This document shows, one piece after another, positions 17,136 through 26,900 of a stretch of 64,000 bases of DNA; position 1 is the first letter of the stretch, and every line of letters starts with the position of its first letter. The stretch comes from SAR92 clade bacterium H231 (GTDB lineage Bacteria; Pseudomonadota; Gammaproteobacteria; Pseudomonadales; Porticoccaceae). Both the position numbers and the translations under genes were made by a program. A model generated the notes under the pieces. The model had not been told where the DNA came from. It did no database searches and saw nothing but the letters and a program-made list of their open reading frames with translations. The stretch spans positions 310,001-374,000 of the forward strand of contig JAOALC010000001.1 of assembly GCA_025153775.1 (NCBI GenBank), written 5' to 3'.

Positions 17136-17828
17136 ATGATGAAAGAAGAGCATGCTTTAGAGATTATAAGAGCTACCCGCACTTTCCGAAATCTGCCTGC
17201 GAATCTTGTGGATAAATTAGCTCATAGTGCAAGGTATGAGCATTATCGTCAGGAGCATCTGCTGCTCCAAGCCGCCCAACCCTGGGAGAATTTATGTTTT
17301 GTTATTTCTGGATTTATTGAGGCTCGCCAAAGAACCGTCAACGGCCTGGAAACTAGTGTGCTTCCCGTGCAAGCGGGCGCTTGGGTATCATGGAGTGGTA
17401 TTTTTCCCGTTCAAACCAACAATCTAATCCGCTCAGAGATATGGGTATCGGGAAAAAGCCAGCTACTCACAATTCCCTGTTCGCAGATCAGACAGGTCGC
17501 TCGGGAATGGCCTCAACTGTATATACAGGTAATTGAAGAGGTAAACTATTTATTTTACTTAATGCATGATGTGGTGTTTTTCAATAATTTATTGTCAGGC
17601 ATTAAAAAAGTTGGGCGGGCCCTTCTTTACCATAATGCCGTCAGTAGTTTTAAGGACTCAACAATAATTAACGTTACTCAAGAACGTCTTGCCCAGACGC
17701 TGAATATTAGTCGACAGACACTTTCATTACACCTTAAAGAACTACAACAACAAAAATTGATAGAGGTAGGCTACGGTCGGTTAACCATTTTAAATATCGA
17801 AGGGCTCAGGAAATATACTGTGCTCTAG
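17136..17828 (+). CDS. Crp/Fnr-family transcriptional regulator
   Basis: About 230 residues from tandem ATGs at 17136/17139. I prefer these to the upstream ATG at 17040 because AAAGGA lies just before them and the extra 32 residues look non-coding. An N-terminal cyclic-nucleotide-type barrel (about 30-130) is followed by a dimer helix and a winged helix with ERLAQTLNISRQTLSLHLKEL as recognition region. No Fnr cysteines are visible, so it is not an oxygen sensor of the Fnr type. It probably controls the divergent receptor and the sulfatase operon. Confidence 0.8.
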   Translation: MMKEEHALEIIRATRTFRNLPANLVDKLAHSARYEHYRQEHLLLQAAQPWENLCFVISGFIEARQRTVNGLETSVLPVQAGAWVSWSGIFPVQTNNLIRSEIWVSGKSQLLTIPCSQIRQVAREWPQLYIQVIEEVNYLFYLMHDVVFFNNLLSGIKKVGRALLYHNAVSSFKDSTIINVTQERLAQTLNISRQTLSLHLKELQQQKLIEVGYGRLTILNIEGLRKYTVL

Positions 17829-18222
17829 TTTTACTTCCGCCCGAATTTAAGCCCACTTAGAAGCAAATGCAGCACCCCCTATAGCCACTCTCAGCGCACT
17901 CCATAAAGCCTAAACCCAGTAATAACATGGCTTACAGGGCATTCTTATGCGTTCTATAGCGTGCTGTGGGGCAAGGTTAGCTGGGTAGAAAATCTTTGTA
18001 GCAAAATTATCTGCTAATTATTCTGACTTAATCAACTGAGCCATTTATGTTTTAGGGGTAGGGGGCTATTCCTCAATGGGAGGGAAAGCCGCTGTGGGCT
18101 TGTTCTTGTTACAGTATCCGTGGGGATACATTAGAAGGTGATCTTAAGAACCATTGGACAAACGCGATAATTTATTCAAACACACATAGTTCTATGTCAC
18201 TATTGATGCAATAGAAATAATC
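17829..18222. other. 394-bp intergenic region without a supported gene
   Basis: Between the Crp/Fnr gene and the SMP-30 lipoprotein. It is AT-rich and holds no ORF with coding character, no tRNA-like fold and no clear terminator that I can see. It presumably carries the promoter of the downstream gene. Confidence 0.6.
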
Positions 18223-19293
18223 ATGGGTGTTTTATCAGTGAAATCATTTATATTTTATGCAGTTGTATTGGTTTTTCTGAGCTCTTGCGGAGGCGGTGAT
18301 TCCTCAAATGAGCTTTTAAATCAGACACAGCAGGCTGATCAGAACTCCGTTGAGGAATCACTGCCTGTGATCGGTAGCATAGTCCGAATTGATCCAAGAG
18401 TTGACGGCATCATTCCCCATGGCGCCAAATTGGAAATTCTTGCGAATGGACACGAATGGACGGAGGGGCCGTTGTGGGTACCAGCACTTCGGGCTGTTTT
18501 ATATTCGGATATTCCGAAGAACGCAATTTACCGGTGGAGTGAGAATACTGGTGCGTCTCTTTGGTTAAAGCCTGCCGGTTATACAGGTGAGACTCCGCGA
18601 ACTGGTGAGCTTGGCTCGAACGGACTCCTGCTTGACAGGGAAGGACGTCTCTTATTGGCCCAACATGGAGACCGCCGCATTGCTCGTCTTATGAGTCCAT
18701 TGAACGCCCCAAAAGCCGAATTTGAAACAGTTGTTGGGCAGATAGAAGCAAAACGCTTCAACTCACCCAATGACCTTGCTGTGCGGGCCAATGGCGATAT
18801 TTATTTTACAGATCCACCCTATGGATTGGTACATGGAGTAGATGATCCAGCCAAGGATTTAGCTGTCCAAGGTGTCTATCGGCTTGCGACTGACGGCACG
18901 GTGACACTGCTTATCGATGACCTGTCTAGACCAAATGGCATAGTGTTCTCGCCAGATCAACAACTTCTGTATGTTGCAAACTCTGACGAGAGCCAACCGG
19001 TAATTATGGTCTATCCAGTCGAGCCTAATGGCGAGCTTGGAAATGGTAAAGTCTTCTTTAAATCATGGGGTGACGGTCTTACGGTTGATCAACAAGGGCA
19101 TTTGTACGTAGCAGGTCCAGGCAAAGGTGTAATGATCCTGAGTCCAGACGGCGAACACCTGGGTTCACTAAATACCACGCAACGCACCTCAAACTGCACG
19201 TTTGGCGATGATGGTTCAACGCTCTACATTACCTCAGATATGTATCTACTTCGTGTCCGGCTTAGCGTTAAGGGGATGGGCACGTTTATTTAA
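18223..19293 (+). CDS. SMP-30/gluconolactonase-like lipoprotein
   Basis: A 356-residue protein with a lipobox (VFLSSCGGGDSS, cysteine at about residue 24), so it is membrane-anchored in the envelope. The rest is a six-bladed propeller of the SMP-30 type: EWTEGPLWVP, the metal-site SPNDLAVRANGDIYFTDPPYG, RPNGIVFSPDQQLLYVANS and DGLTVDQQGHLYVAG. The conserved E, N and D metal ligands are visible. The family opens lactone rings with a divalent metal. It may belong to the accessory cluster next door, but it is separated by a long gap and may be controlled on its own. Confidence 0.85.
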   Translation: MGVLSVKSFIFYAVVLVFLSSCGGGDSSNELLNQTQQADQNSVEESLPVIGSIVRIDPRVDGIIPHGAKLEILANGHEWTEGPLWVPALRAVLYSDIPKNAIYRWSENTGASLWLKPAGYTGETPRTGELGSNGLLLDREGRLLLAQHGDRRIARLMSPLNAPKAEFETVVGQIEAKRFNSPNDLAVRANGDIYFTDPPYGLVHGVDDPAKDLAVQGVYRLATDGTVTLLIDDLSRPNGIVFSPDQQLLYVANSDESQPVIMVYPVEPNGELGNGKVFFKSWGDGLTVDQQGHLYVAGPGKGVMILSPDGEHLGSLNTTQRTSNCTFGDDGSTLYITSDMYLLRVRLSVKGMGTFI

Positions 19294-19380
19294 TTCGTCT
19301 CTTGTCTCCTTAAGTAACTCAGGATTCTCCAGCTGTCTGGTTACAAAGAATTAAAGGGAATAGACGCCGAAGGCGCAAAT

Positions 19381-20799
19381 CTAATCTGCAATAGCCTTGA
19401 TATCCAAAAAGTCGTGCAGCCCATAAACTCCATTCTCACGGCCATTACCGGACTGTTTTGTGCCGCCAAAGGGAACGTCGTAATCATAGGCTGCACCATT
19501 GATTGATACATTGCCGGCGCGCAACTGCCGCGCTACCCGCTGAGCTTTTTCTATATCCAGGGTTTGCACATAGGCGCCCAGGCCATAGACAGAATCATTG
19601 GCCAGAGCTATGGCTTGCTCCTCAGTGTCAAAGGGCATAATGCACAGCACAGGGCCAAATATTTCTTCCTGATTGACGCGCATAGCAGGGTCGACCTCAA
19701 ACAGCGTGGGCCTAATATAGAAGCCGGTGTCTAATCCCTCAGGTCGTCCCGGACCGCCAGCCAACAACACAGCACCCTCATCAATGCCAGCCTGTATTTT
19801 CTGCTGTATCTGTTCGAACTGTCGCTGATTGACCACCGGGCCTATATGGTCGCCCTCCATCTGGGGATCTCCCACCTGGGTGGCCTGGGTAGCAGCCATA
19901 AGCTTGGCCTTTACCTCTGTATAAACTGAGCGTTCAATCAGTAAGCGGGTGGGTGCATCGCAGGTTTGTCCCGCGTTGGAGAAACAGGCATCCGCACTAA
20001 AGGCCACTGCAGCATCAATATCTGCATCGGCAAAGAGAATATTCGCCGACTTGCCGCCCAATTCCAAAACAACCCGTTTTACCGCCTCTACCCCATTGGC
20101 TTGCACCAGTTTACCGGCGCGCGTGGAGCCGGTGAATGACACCAGTTCAATATCAGGATGGGCGCTCATGGAATTGCCAGCGATCTCGCCATTGCCATTG
20201 ATCAGATTAAAAGCGCCGGCTGGAAAACCCGCTTCATCCAGCATCTGAGCAAATAAGATAGCGGATAAAGCCGACTCTTCACTGGGCTTTAATACACAGG
20301 TGCAGCCAGAGGCAAGGCTGGGCAATACTTTGGCCACTACCTGGTTAATAGGCCAGTTCCAGGGGGTAATTAAGGCGCAGACACCTACAGGCTCGTGAAC
20401 AATAGTGGAGCCTCCGCGAGGACTTGGGTGTTCAAACTGGAAAGACTCTAAGACCTCAATCATCACTTCTATATGGCCGTCACCGCAGGGGGTTTGTACC
20501 TCATGGGTAAAGCTGCGAGGGCAACCTATTTCCATGATCATAGCGTCGGTGATGGCATCGGCATTGGCGCGATAGATATCAAGCAAGCGCTTGAACCACT
20601 GTATGCGCTGGCTGACTGTAGTTTGAGAGTAACTGGGGAAAGCAGCCTTGGCAGCAGCTACGGCTGCGTTGACGTCAGCTTCGCTAGCCATAGGAATATG
20701 AGCTACTACCTGTTCGGTGGCGGGGTTGACCAATGGCCATCTGTCTTCGCTCTGCGGTTCGACCCACTTCCCGGCAATATAAAATTTATTGTGATGCAT
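19381..20799 (-). CDS. NAD(P)-dependent aldehyde dehydrogenase
   Basis: A 472-residue class I-like ALDH. The oxyanion and cofactor region is TPWNWPINQVVAKVLPSLASG, the dinucleotide site SFTGSTRAG, the general base ELGGKSANI and the catalytic cysteine FSNAGQTCDAPTR. The late EEIFGPVL motif is intact. It oxidises an aldehyde to the acid in the cytoplasm. It converges on the SMP-30 gene and diverges from the nitronate-monooxygenase-like gene, so it has its own promoter. The specific aldehyde cannot be read from sequence. Confidence 0.93.
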   Translation of the reverse strand: MHHNKFYIAGKWVEPQSEDRWPLVNPATEQVVAHIPMASEADVNAAVAAAKAAFPSYSQTTVSQRIQWFKRLLDIYRANADAITDAMIMEIGCPRSFTHEVQTPCGDGHIEVMIEVLESFQFEHPSPRGGSTIVHEPVGVCALITPWNWPINQVVAKVLPSLASGCTCVLKPSEESALSAILFAQMLDEAGFPAGAFNLINGNGEIAGNSMSAHPDIELVSFTGSTRAGKLVQANGVEAVKRVVLELGGKSANILFADADIDAAVAFSADACFSNAGQTCDAPTRLLIERSVYTEVKAKLMAATQATQVGDPQMEGDHIGPVVNQRQFEQIQQKIQAGIDEGAVLLAGGPGRPEGLDTGFYIRPTLFEVDPAMRVNQEEIFGPVLCIMPFDTEEQAIALANDSVYGLGAYVQTLDIEKAQRVARQLRAGNVSINGAAYDYDVPFGGTKQSGNGRENGVYGLHDFLDIKAIAD

Positions 20800-20952
20800 G
20801 CTGTTATTGCTCTTATTTAAGTCCGATTATAGGTTTGCTCGGCCCGATTGAAAATATACAACAATTGTCATAATATATGTCAAAGTATATAAGAATAGCC
20901 TCTACCGCTGGTACAGTCCCTCGACCCAATAATATAATAAAAGGATTAGTCC

Positions 20953-21924
20953 ATGAGCCCTAATGTCAAACAATTCCTCGCCGACACCGGGGCCAAAACT
21001 CCCGTTGTGTGCGGCCCTATGTACCCGGGCTCAAATCCAGAGTTAGTGGCTGCCGTATCTGAGGCCGGTGGTCTTGGGGTGGTTCAGCCCGTGGCCCTGA
21101 CCTCATTATATGGCCATGATTTTCGCGAAGGTTTACAGCTTATAAAGCGGCTGACGGATCAACCTTTTGGCGTAAACTTCACCATCTTTGGTGGCGCCAA
21201 TAAAAAGTACCATGAGCAGATGAAAGAATGGATGCAGATCTCTATAGAGGAGGGCGTTAAGTTTTTTCTGACTTCCTTGGGAAAGCCAGATGCCGTAGTT
21301 AAAACTGCCAAGGAGCACGGCATTGTTGTCTATCATGACGTTCCCAATAAAAAAGTGGCCCTGGCCATGCGCGACTCTGGTGTGGACGGTCTTAATTGCA
21401 TCAACTGGCGCGGCGGTGGGCAGACTGGTATTCAGGCGGCTGAGCAGTTTATGGAAGAGCTGCACGATATTAAGATTCCCCTGATCTGCGCTGGCGGTGT
21501 TGGCAATGCTGAGGATTTCAGGCAGGCCTTAGAAATGGGCTACGCTGGTGTCCAACTGGGAACACGTTTTTTGGCGACCAATGAATGCATGATTACCGAC
21601 TCTTACAAGCAGGCCATTGTTGATTCATCGGAGCAGGACATTGTCTGGACCAATAAGATAGCAGGTAATAATTCCTCGGTGATTAAGACAGACGATATTA
21701 TGAAAGGTGGGTTGCGAACTGGGCCAGTGATTAATTTTATGCTGAGAAAACCCAATCTGAAAAAGTACGCAAGGATGTGGTTGATGAGCAAAGGTATTCG
21801 CAACTACAGCAAGACAGCATTTAACGATGATGTTAAATTTTGGCAGGCCGGCAAGGGGCTGGGCAATATAGCATCGGTTGAATCAGTGGCCGATGTAATG
21901 CATGAATTCAAGCTTACCAGTTAG
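20953..21924 (+). CDS. Nitronate monooxygenase-like flavoprotein
   Basis: A 323-residue TIM-barrel FMN protein of the NMO/2-nitropropane dioxygenase group. PVVCGPMYPGSNPELVAAVSEAGGLGVVQP is the N-terminal FMN region (split here around residue 20-45). The PLICAGGVGNAEDFRQAL and GYAGVQLGTRFLATNEC stretches form the phosphate-binding end. It ends in MHEFKLTS. The family oxidises nitronates or acts as an enoyl reductase-like flavoprotein in acyl-CoA pathways. Starting 36 bases before the thiolase-hydratase gene, it probably shares its operon. Confidence 0.82.
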   Translation: MSPNVKQFLADTGAKTPVVCGPMYPGSNPELVAAVSEAGGLGVVQPVALTSLYGHDFREGLQLIKRLTDQPFGVNFTIFGGANKKYHEQMKEWMQISIEEGVKFFLTSLGKPDAVVKTAKEHGIVVYHDVPNKKVALAMRDSGVDGLNCINWRGGGQTGIQAAEQFMEELHDIKIPLICAGGVGNAEDFRQALEMGYAGVQLGTRFLATNECMITDSYKQAIVDSSEQDIVWTNKIAGNNSSVIKTDDIMKGGLRTGPVINFMLRKPNLKKYARMWLMSKGIRNYSKTAFNDDVKFWQAGKGLGNIASVESVADVMHEFKLTS

Positions 21925-21959
21925 ATTATATTAAACCTCGGCAAACCTATAAGGGCAGC

Positions 21960-24302
21960 ATGGATAAGCAAAAAAACCTTCCAATAATTGTTGGGGTAGG
22001 TCAGGTTGTAAATCATTGGGATGGGACTGATCAGAGTCAGGCGCCCAGCCCCATTGGCTTAATTACAGACTCTATTTCAAAAGCTCAGGCTGATGCTGGT
22101 ATAGACCCACTGCATCATGAGATCGATAGGTTGGTGGTAGTGCGGGCCTTTACCGACTCTTTGCGCACGCCCTTTGATCCCTTTGGTAAAGCGACAAACC
22201 TTCCAGCAGCCATAGCTGATGCAGCATCGATAAGGGCCAGCGAGATAATTTACTCGTCAGCTGGAGGGGAGCAGCCTCAGTATCTGGTCAACGAGTTATC
22301 AAATGCTATCTCCCGCGGTGATATTCGCATGGCGATAATTGCGGGCGGAGAGGCCCATGCGGCTGTCAAGATAGCACTTAAGAAGCGCCTTCAGCTGGAC
22401 TGGTCCTCTGCTATTAGTGCTGAGATTGAGGATCGGGGTCCCCAGATAGACTTTATCTCTGGTTATGAAATTGCCAATGGAATGGGACTGCCTCCCCAGA
22501 CCTATGCTGCTATGGAAGAGGCATTGCGTGCTAGATTGGGGCTCTCTCAAGCAGAGTATCTCGACTATATAGCGGATATCTGCGCTGGACTCTCTGCAAC
22601 CGCAGAGCAGAATCCCTATGCCCAGTTTTCACGGGCAATGACTAAAGAATTCCTGGCCCAGCCATCCAGTAAAAATTACCCTATCTGCGATCCCTATCTT
22701 AAATGGCATGTGGCACAGGATGCAGTTAATCAAGCTTCATCGCTGATTTTAACCAGTGTAGGGCAGGCACAGGTGCTGGGTATTCCCGAGGAAAAATGGG
22801 TTTATCTTCATGGCTATTCCAATGTTCAGGATCGGCTTGTCTCCCAGCGCCCGGATCTATCCAAGTCACTGGCTCTTGAGTTAGCGCTGACCAGCGCCAT
22901 TGATCGCGCAGGCATCTCTGCAGCGGACATAGCCTACAGAGATATCTACAGCTGTTTCCCCATGGTCGTGCATTTAGCAGCCGAGGTACTAGGGTTGAAC
23001 CCAGGCAAAGATGAAATGACAGTCACAGGTGGCCTGCCATTTTTTGGTGGTTCCGGAAATAATTATTCCACCCATGCCATCGCCAGTATGGTCGATAAGC
23101 TGCGTCAAGACCCAGAGGCCTATGGTCTGATTCTTGCGAATGGTGGCTATATCAGCAAGCAGTCTGCTGGTATCTACTCAGCTCGGGCGCTGAGCACATG
23201 GACAGATCATTCAAGCAATGACCTGCAGCAAGCTATTGATGCCCAGCCTCAATATAAGCTACTAGAGCAGGACTGCGAGGCCGAGATCGAGGCTTATACA
23301 GTGCGCCACAACCGGCATGGCTGCGACCATGCCTATCTATTTGCTCGCAACACTCAGGGTCGGGTCATGGCATCTGTGCCAGCTGACCACCGTGCCACTA
23401 TGCAGGCCATACATAATTTCGATAGTCCGGTGGGTAGGTCTGTAAAAATCAGGCACCGCAATGGAAAAAACTATCTCATCAATCCCCATCCAATAGGAGG
23501 TCCCATGTCAGACGATTTTCTCAGTCGCCACTTTAAATATGTAGAGCTTAAGAGAGACGGCCATATTCTTGAAGTTACCCTTAATCGTCCAGATTCATAC
23601 AATGCACTGTTTAGCGCCGCGCATTTTGAATTGGCGGAAATTTTTGATGAGTTTGAGCAGGATCAGGAACTCTGGGTTGCCATTATTACAGGCGCCGGTG
23701 AAAAGGCTTTCTGCAGCGGCAATGATCTGAAAGTCACTGCCAGTGGCGGTGATATGTCGATTCCAGCATCTGGGTTTGCAGGACTTTGCTCGCGAATCGA
23801 TAGACAAAAACCTATTATCGCAGCGGTTAATGGTGTGGCTATGGGCGGCGGTCTGGAAATTGTTCTGGCCTGCGACCTTGCTATAGCAGACCCATTGGCA
23901 ACTTTTGCTCTGCCAGAAGTTAAGGTTGGCCTGTTTGCCGCTGCCGGTGGTTTGCAGCGTTTGACTCGCCAGATTGGGGAAAAGGCGGCAATGGAGATGA
24001 TATTGACCGGCCGCAAAGTTGATGCCGCAGAGGCTTCAACTCTGGGTATTATTAATTCAGTATCTGCGGCTGGCGGTGTGATGGAGGCCGCGAGAGAACT
24101 TGCTCAAACCATTGCCGGCAATTCCCCGACGTCTATTCGCGCCTCAAAACGCGTTCTTGCGGCAGTGGATGAGCTGGATAATTGGGATCAGGCCCTGGCT
24201 CTAAGCAATGCTGAAATTATGAATTTAATGCAAACCAAAGATATGCGAGAAGGGGTGACAGCCTTTGCTCAAAAGCGCAAACCCAATTGGGTTAATGAAT
24301 AA
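21960..24302 (+). CDS. Fused thiolase-like protein and enoyl-CoA hydratase (single ORF)
   Basis: A single 780-residue ORF. Residues 1-about 515 are an acetyl-CoA acetyltransferase-like thiolase (IVGVGQVVNHWDGTD, GGLPFFGGSGNNYSTHAIASM) followed by a small OB-like C-terminal part. Residues 516-780 are an enoyl-CoA hydratase (NRPDSYNALFS, FCSGNDLK, AAVNGVAMGGGLEIVLACD, ALPEVKVGLF) that starts at an in-frame ATG (23505) with AGGAGG four bases before it. No stop separates them. It may be a true fusion, two proteins from one ORF, or a lost stop. The thiolase part lacks the classical nucleophile cysteine near residue 90, as is usual in this family. Confidence 0.88.
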   Translation: MDKQKNLPIIVGVGQVVNHWDGTDQSQAPSPIGLITDSISKAQADAGIDPLHHEIDRLVVVRAFTDSLRTPFDPFGKATNLPAAIADAASIRASEIIYSSAGGEQPQYLVNELSNAISRGDIRMAIIAGGEAHAAVKIALKKRLQLDWSSAISAEIEDRGPQIDFISGYEIANGMGLPPQTYAAMEEALRARLGLSQAEYLDYIADICAGLSATAEQNPYAQFSRAMTKEFLAQPSSKNYPICDPYLKWHVAQDAVNQASSLILTSVGQAQVLGIPEEKWVYLHGYSNVQDRLVSQRPDLSKSLALELALTSAIDRAGISAADIAYRDIYSCFPMVVHLAAEVLGLNPGKDEMTVTGGLPFFGGSGNNYSTHAIASMVDKLRQDPEAYGLILANGGYISKQSAGIYSARALSTWTDHSSNDLQQAIDAQPQYKLLEQDCEAEIEAYTVRHNRHGCDHAYLFARNTQGRVMASVPADHRATMQAIHNFDSPVGRSVKIRHRNGKNYLINPHPIGGPMSDDFLSRHFKYVELKRDGHILEVTLNRPDSYNALFSAAHFELAEIFDEFEQDQELWVAIITGAGEKAFCSGNDLKVTASGGDMSIPASGFAGLCSRIDRQKPIIAAVNGVAMGGGLEIVLACDLAIADPLATFALPEVKVGLFAAAGGLQRLTRQIGEKAAMEMILTGRKVDAAEASTLGIINSVSAAGGVMEAARELAQTIAGNSPTSIRASKRVLAAVDELDNWDQALALSNAEIMNLMQTKDMREGVTAFAQKRKPNWVNE
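23495..23507 (+). promoter_or_regulatory. Internal ribosome binding site and start inside the fused ORF
   Basis: AGGAGGT lies four bases before ATG 23505, in frame with the upstream thiolase. From this ATG the reading frame encodes exactly a 265-residue enoyl-CoA hydratase of normal family length. It suggests that the hydratase can be made alone. Confidence 0.6.
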
Positions 24303-24485
24303 GCCATACTTGTTGGGGCCATGGGTTGCTGAGTTAGTCTGTTCTTAAGTTTGGCTGGCTTTCTTGACGCCCTAACTCTTTGCTCGGTTGGCAGTGTCTG
24401 CCAGTTGATCCATAGAGGCTTGTAGAAGCTGTCAATGCTGTTTAATCTTTAGGTTATCAACTTATAAAAAGAATAAAACGACCCT

Positions 24486-26900
24486 ATGAAAAATCTACTT
24501 CTACTACCTCTGTTTATTTTCTCTCTGGTGGCTCAGGCTGAATGGACTCACCGTTATCCTAAGGTTGACGGGCAGCGACATCATATTTATCTAGAGAGCT
24601 ACGAACTGCCTATTCTTTCCTCTGGCCCTAAGTACCCAGCAGCCTCTCCAGATGGTCAGTCATTGGCGTTTGCCTCAAATGGTTGGATTTGGGTGTTGGA
24701 TCTCAAGACGAGTATCGCCAAGCGGGTTACTGGCGGGAAGTCTATTGATGGTCGACCTCGCTGGTCACCAGACAGCAGTCGCATAGCCTTTGTTACAGAT
24801 ACCGGAACAGATTCAGAAATTACGCTGTTGACCATAGCGACTGGTGAGACCCAGCGAATCAATACTCCAAAGATTGATCTAGATCCGGAGTTTTCGGCAG
24901 ATGGAGAGTCGTTATATCTCAGTTCGGGCAAGGAGGGAGTATTGGATATTTGGCAGTACAGTTTTGCGTCTGATACTTTTAGCAGAGTCACGGAGCTCGA
25001 CGGCCATTCACGAAATCCGCGCCTGTCTGGATATGGACTGAGTCTTTACTACAGTCATCTGGACTGGCCCGAGCGGCAGATACGCATTCGCTCTCTCACC
25101 GATAGTACAGAGAAAGTGCTTAAGACAGTCAGTATTGCTGGCCAGTTTGGCTTCGATATTCATCCAAGCGAGGATATTTTAGCCTATGCATGGCCTGTGA
25201 ATGATGATCTTAATCTGTTTGTTGCCGACACTAATGATCTATCGCCAGTTAATAATCTGACACCAGGTAAAACCTATATTCAGGGGCCAGCCTGGAGCGC
25301 TGATGGACAGACCATTTACTACAGCCAGCCCGATAGGGCACAGCAGTTTAAGTTGATGTCTGTATCGGTCTACGGCGGCGGCGCTAGCGAGGTGCAGATA
25401 AAAGAATGGGATTGGGGGCAGCAGAGAACAACATTAAAAGTGGTCACCAAACTAAATGGCAAAGTCACGCCGGTGCGTTTGTCTGTTAAAGGACAGACCG
25501 GACATCCGGTGGCTAATGCAGAAGCGGCGACCTATTTCGACTCTCAAAATGGCGAGCATTATTTCTATAGCGACGGCTCTATGGAGATTGAGGTTCCTGT
25601 TGGTGAGATTACATTGCAGGCGGTACATGGCATCATGGGGGTTCCAGCCTCAGTGACCACTATGGCACTGGCTGGTAAAACTAATAAGGTTGTTATTCCT
25701 ATAGAGCAGGTTTGGAATGCGCGATCGGCCGGCTATAAATCTGCAGATTTTCATCTGCACCTCAATTATGACGGTCCCTACCGCCATATCACCTCTGATA
25801 TTGAGCCGCTGATTGCCGGTGAAAATCTCGATCTGGCTACCCCCCAGGCAGCCAACCTGCACAATAGATTGATGGATAGGGAGTTTCTCGGGCAGACATT
25901 GCGCACCAAAGCGGGCAGTCTGATTCGCTTTGCCCAGGAAGTTCGCGCCCATTTTCACGGGCATATTGGCGTGGTGGGGGCCAGTGAGTTTTACTTTCCT
26001 TGGTTTTGGGGGCCTGGATACCCTGAGCACAATGACGGTAACCTCTCCAATGGAGATGTTATGGCCTTTGTCGCCGAACACAGCGACAGCATAGGTACCT
26101 ATGTGCATCCAGTGGCTAGGAATATAGATCCCTTTGAAGGCGACAATGCCCTGAGTATTCCCCTGGAGTTTATTCCCGACGCTATTCTCTCGGACAATGT
26201 GGGTCTTGAGCTAGTCTGCGCCTGGAGTGACGCCCTGGGTACCTCAGAGCTGTGGTACCGGCTGCTCAATATTGGTCGACCAGTAATTGCTATGGCCGGC
26301 ACCGATATGTTTGTCGACTTTCATCGCACCCCGGCTATTGGCACGGCGCGGGTCTATGCCCAGCAGGCTGGGCGCAAAACCCGATGGAGCCCGCTGATAC
26401 AGGAAATTAAACAGGGTCGCAGTTTTGTTACCAACTCAGCCGCACTGCTATTTACCTTGGATGCTGATGCTGGCCCTGGCGATATTGTGCAGTCGGGCAA
26501 GCGGTCTTTTACTCTGGATGTCTCGACTGCAGCGGCTTTTGATAAAGTTGAGGTACTTGTAAATGGTGCGGTGGTTTGGTCTGAGCCCGGTCTAAGCGCT
26601 GGCGAGTCGCGAAAATTTGGTGGCGAGCTGGTGCTGCCAGAGGGCGGCTGGGTGGCAGCGCGGGTTTATGGTGGCAGCACAGCCTGGCCGCTGATGGACA
26701 GTTACCCCTTTGCTCATAGTTCGCCTGTGTGGATCAATAGCCGAGGCAGCACTGACCCGGCTACCAAGGCGCAGGCAGTATTAGAGCTTCAGCATGCGTT
26801 AAACCAGCTGCAGGCCCATGCGCTGGAAACCTACGATGATAAAAATACCTCGCGATTAATAGGCCGTATAGAGCAGGCTAAAAAAGCACTAGAGCAGTAA
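24486..26900 (+). CDS. CehA/McbA-like metallohydrolase with N-terminal TolB-type propeller
   Basis: An 804-residue secreted protein (signal peptide MKNLLLLPLFIFSLVAQA). Residues 40-300 are TolB/WD40-like propeller blades (YPAASPDGQSLAF, PRWSPDSSRIAFVTD, GPAWSADGQTIYYSQ). A carboxypeptidase-like region lies at about 320-410, then a PHP-type domain at about 415-680 with metal ligands in SADFHLHLNYDGPY, RAHFHGHIGVVG, YVHPVA and DMFVDFH. The CehA/McbA family hydrolyses carbamate and similar esters, but the fused propeller suggests a larger or polymeric substrate. It stands alone after a 183-base gap in which I see nothing else. Confidence 0.82.
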   Translation: MKNLLLLPLFIFSLVAQAEWTHRYPKVDGQRHHIYLESYELPILSSGPKYPAASPDGQSLAFASNGWIWVLDLKTSIAKRVTGGKSIDGRPRWSPDSSRIAFVTDTGTDSEITLLTIATGETQRINTPKIDLDPEFSADGESLYLSSGKEGVLDIWQYSFASDTFSRVTELDGHSRNPRLSGYGLSLYYSHLDWPERQIRIRSLTDSTEKVLKTVSIAGQFGFDIHPSEDILAYAWPVNDDLNLFVADTNDLSPVNNLTPGKTYIQGPAWSADGQTIYYSQPDRAQQFKLMSVSVYGGGASEVQIKEWDWGQQRTTLKVVTKLNGKVTPVRLSVKGQTGHPVANAEAATYFDSQNGEHYFYSDGSMEIEVPVGEITLQAVHGIMGVPASVTTMALAGKTNKVVIPIEQVWNARSAGYKSADFHLHLNYDGPYRHITSDIEPLIAGENLDLATPQAANLHNRLMDREFLGQTLRTKAGSLIRFAQEVRAHFHGHIGVVGASEFYFPWFWGPGYPEHNDGNLSNGDVMAFVAEHSDSIGTYVHPVARNIDPFEGDNALSIPLEFIPDAILSDNVGLELVCAWSDALGTSELWYRLLNIGRPVIAMAGTDMFVDFHRTPAIGTARVYAQQAGRKTRWSPLIQEIKQGRSFVTNSAALLFTLDADAGPGDIVQSGKRSFTLDVSTAAAFDKVEVLVNGAVVWSEPGLSAGESRKFGGELVLPEGGWVAARVYGGSTAWPLMDSYPFAHSSPVWINSRGSTDPATKAQAVLELQHALNQLQAHALETYDDKNTSRLIGRIEQAKKALEQ

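Noticed and set aside
23600-24016. Minus-strand ORFs opposite the hydratase part of the fused gene
   Set aside because: They are shadows of a strongly conserved enoyl-CoA hydratase and show no domain.
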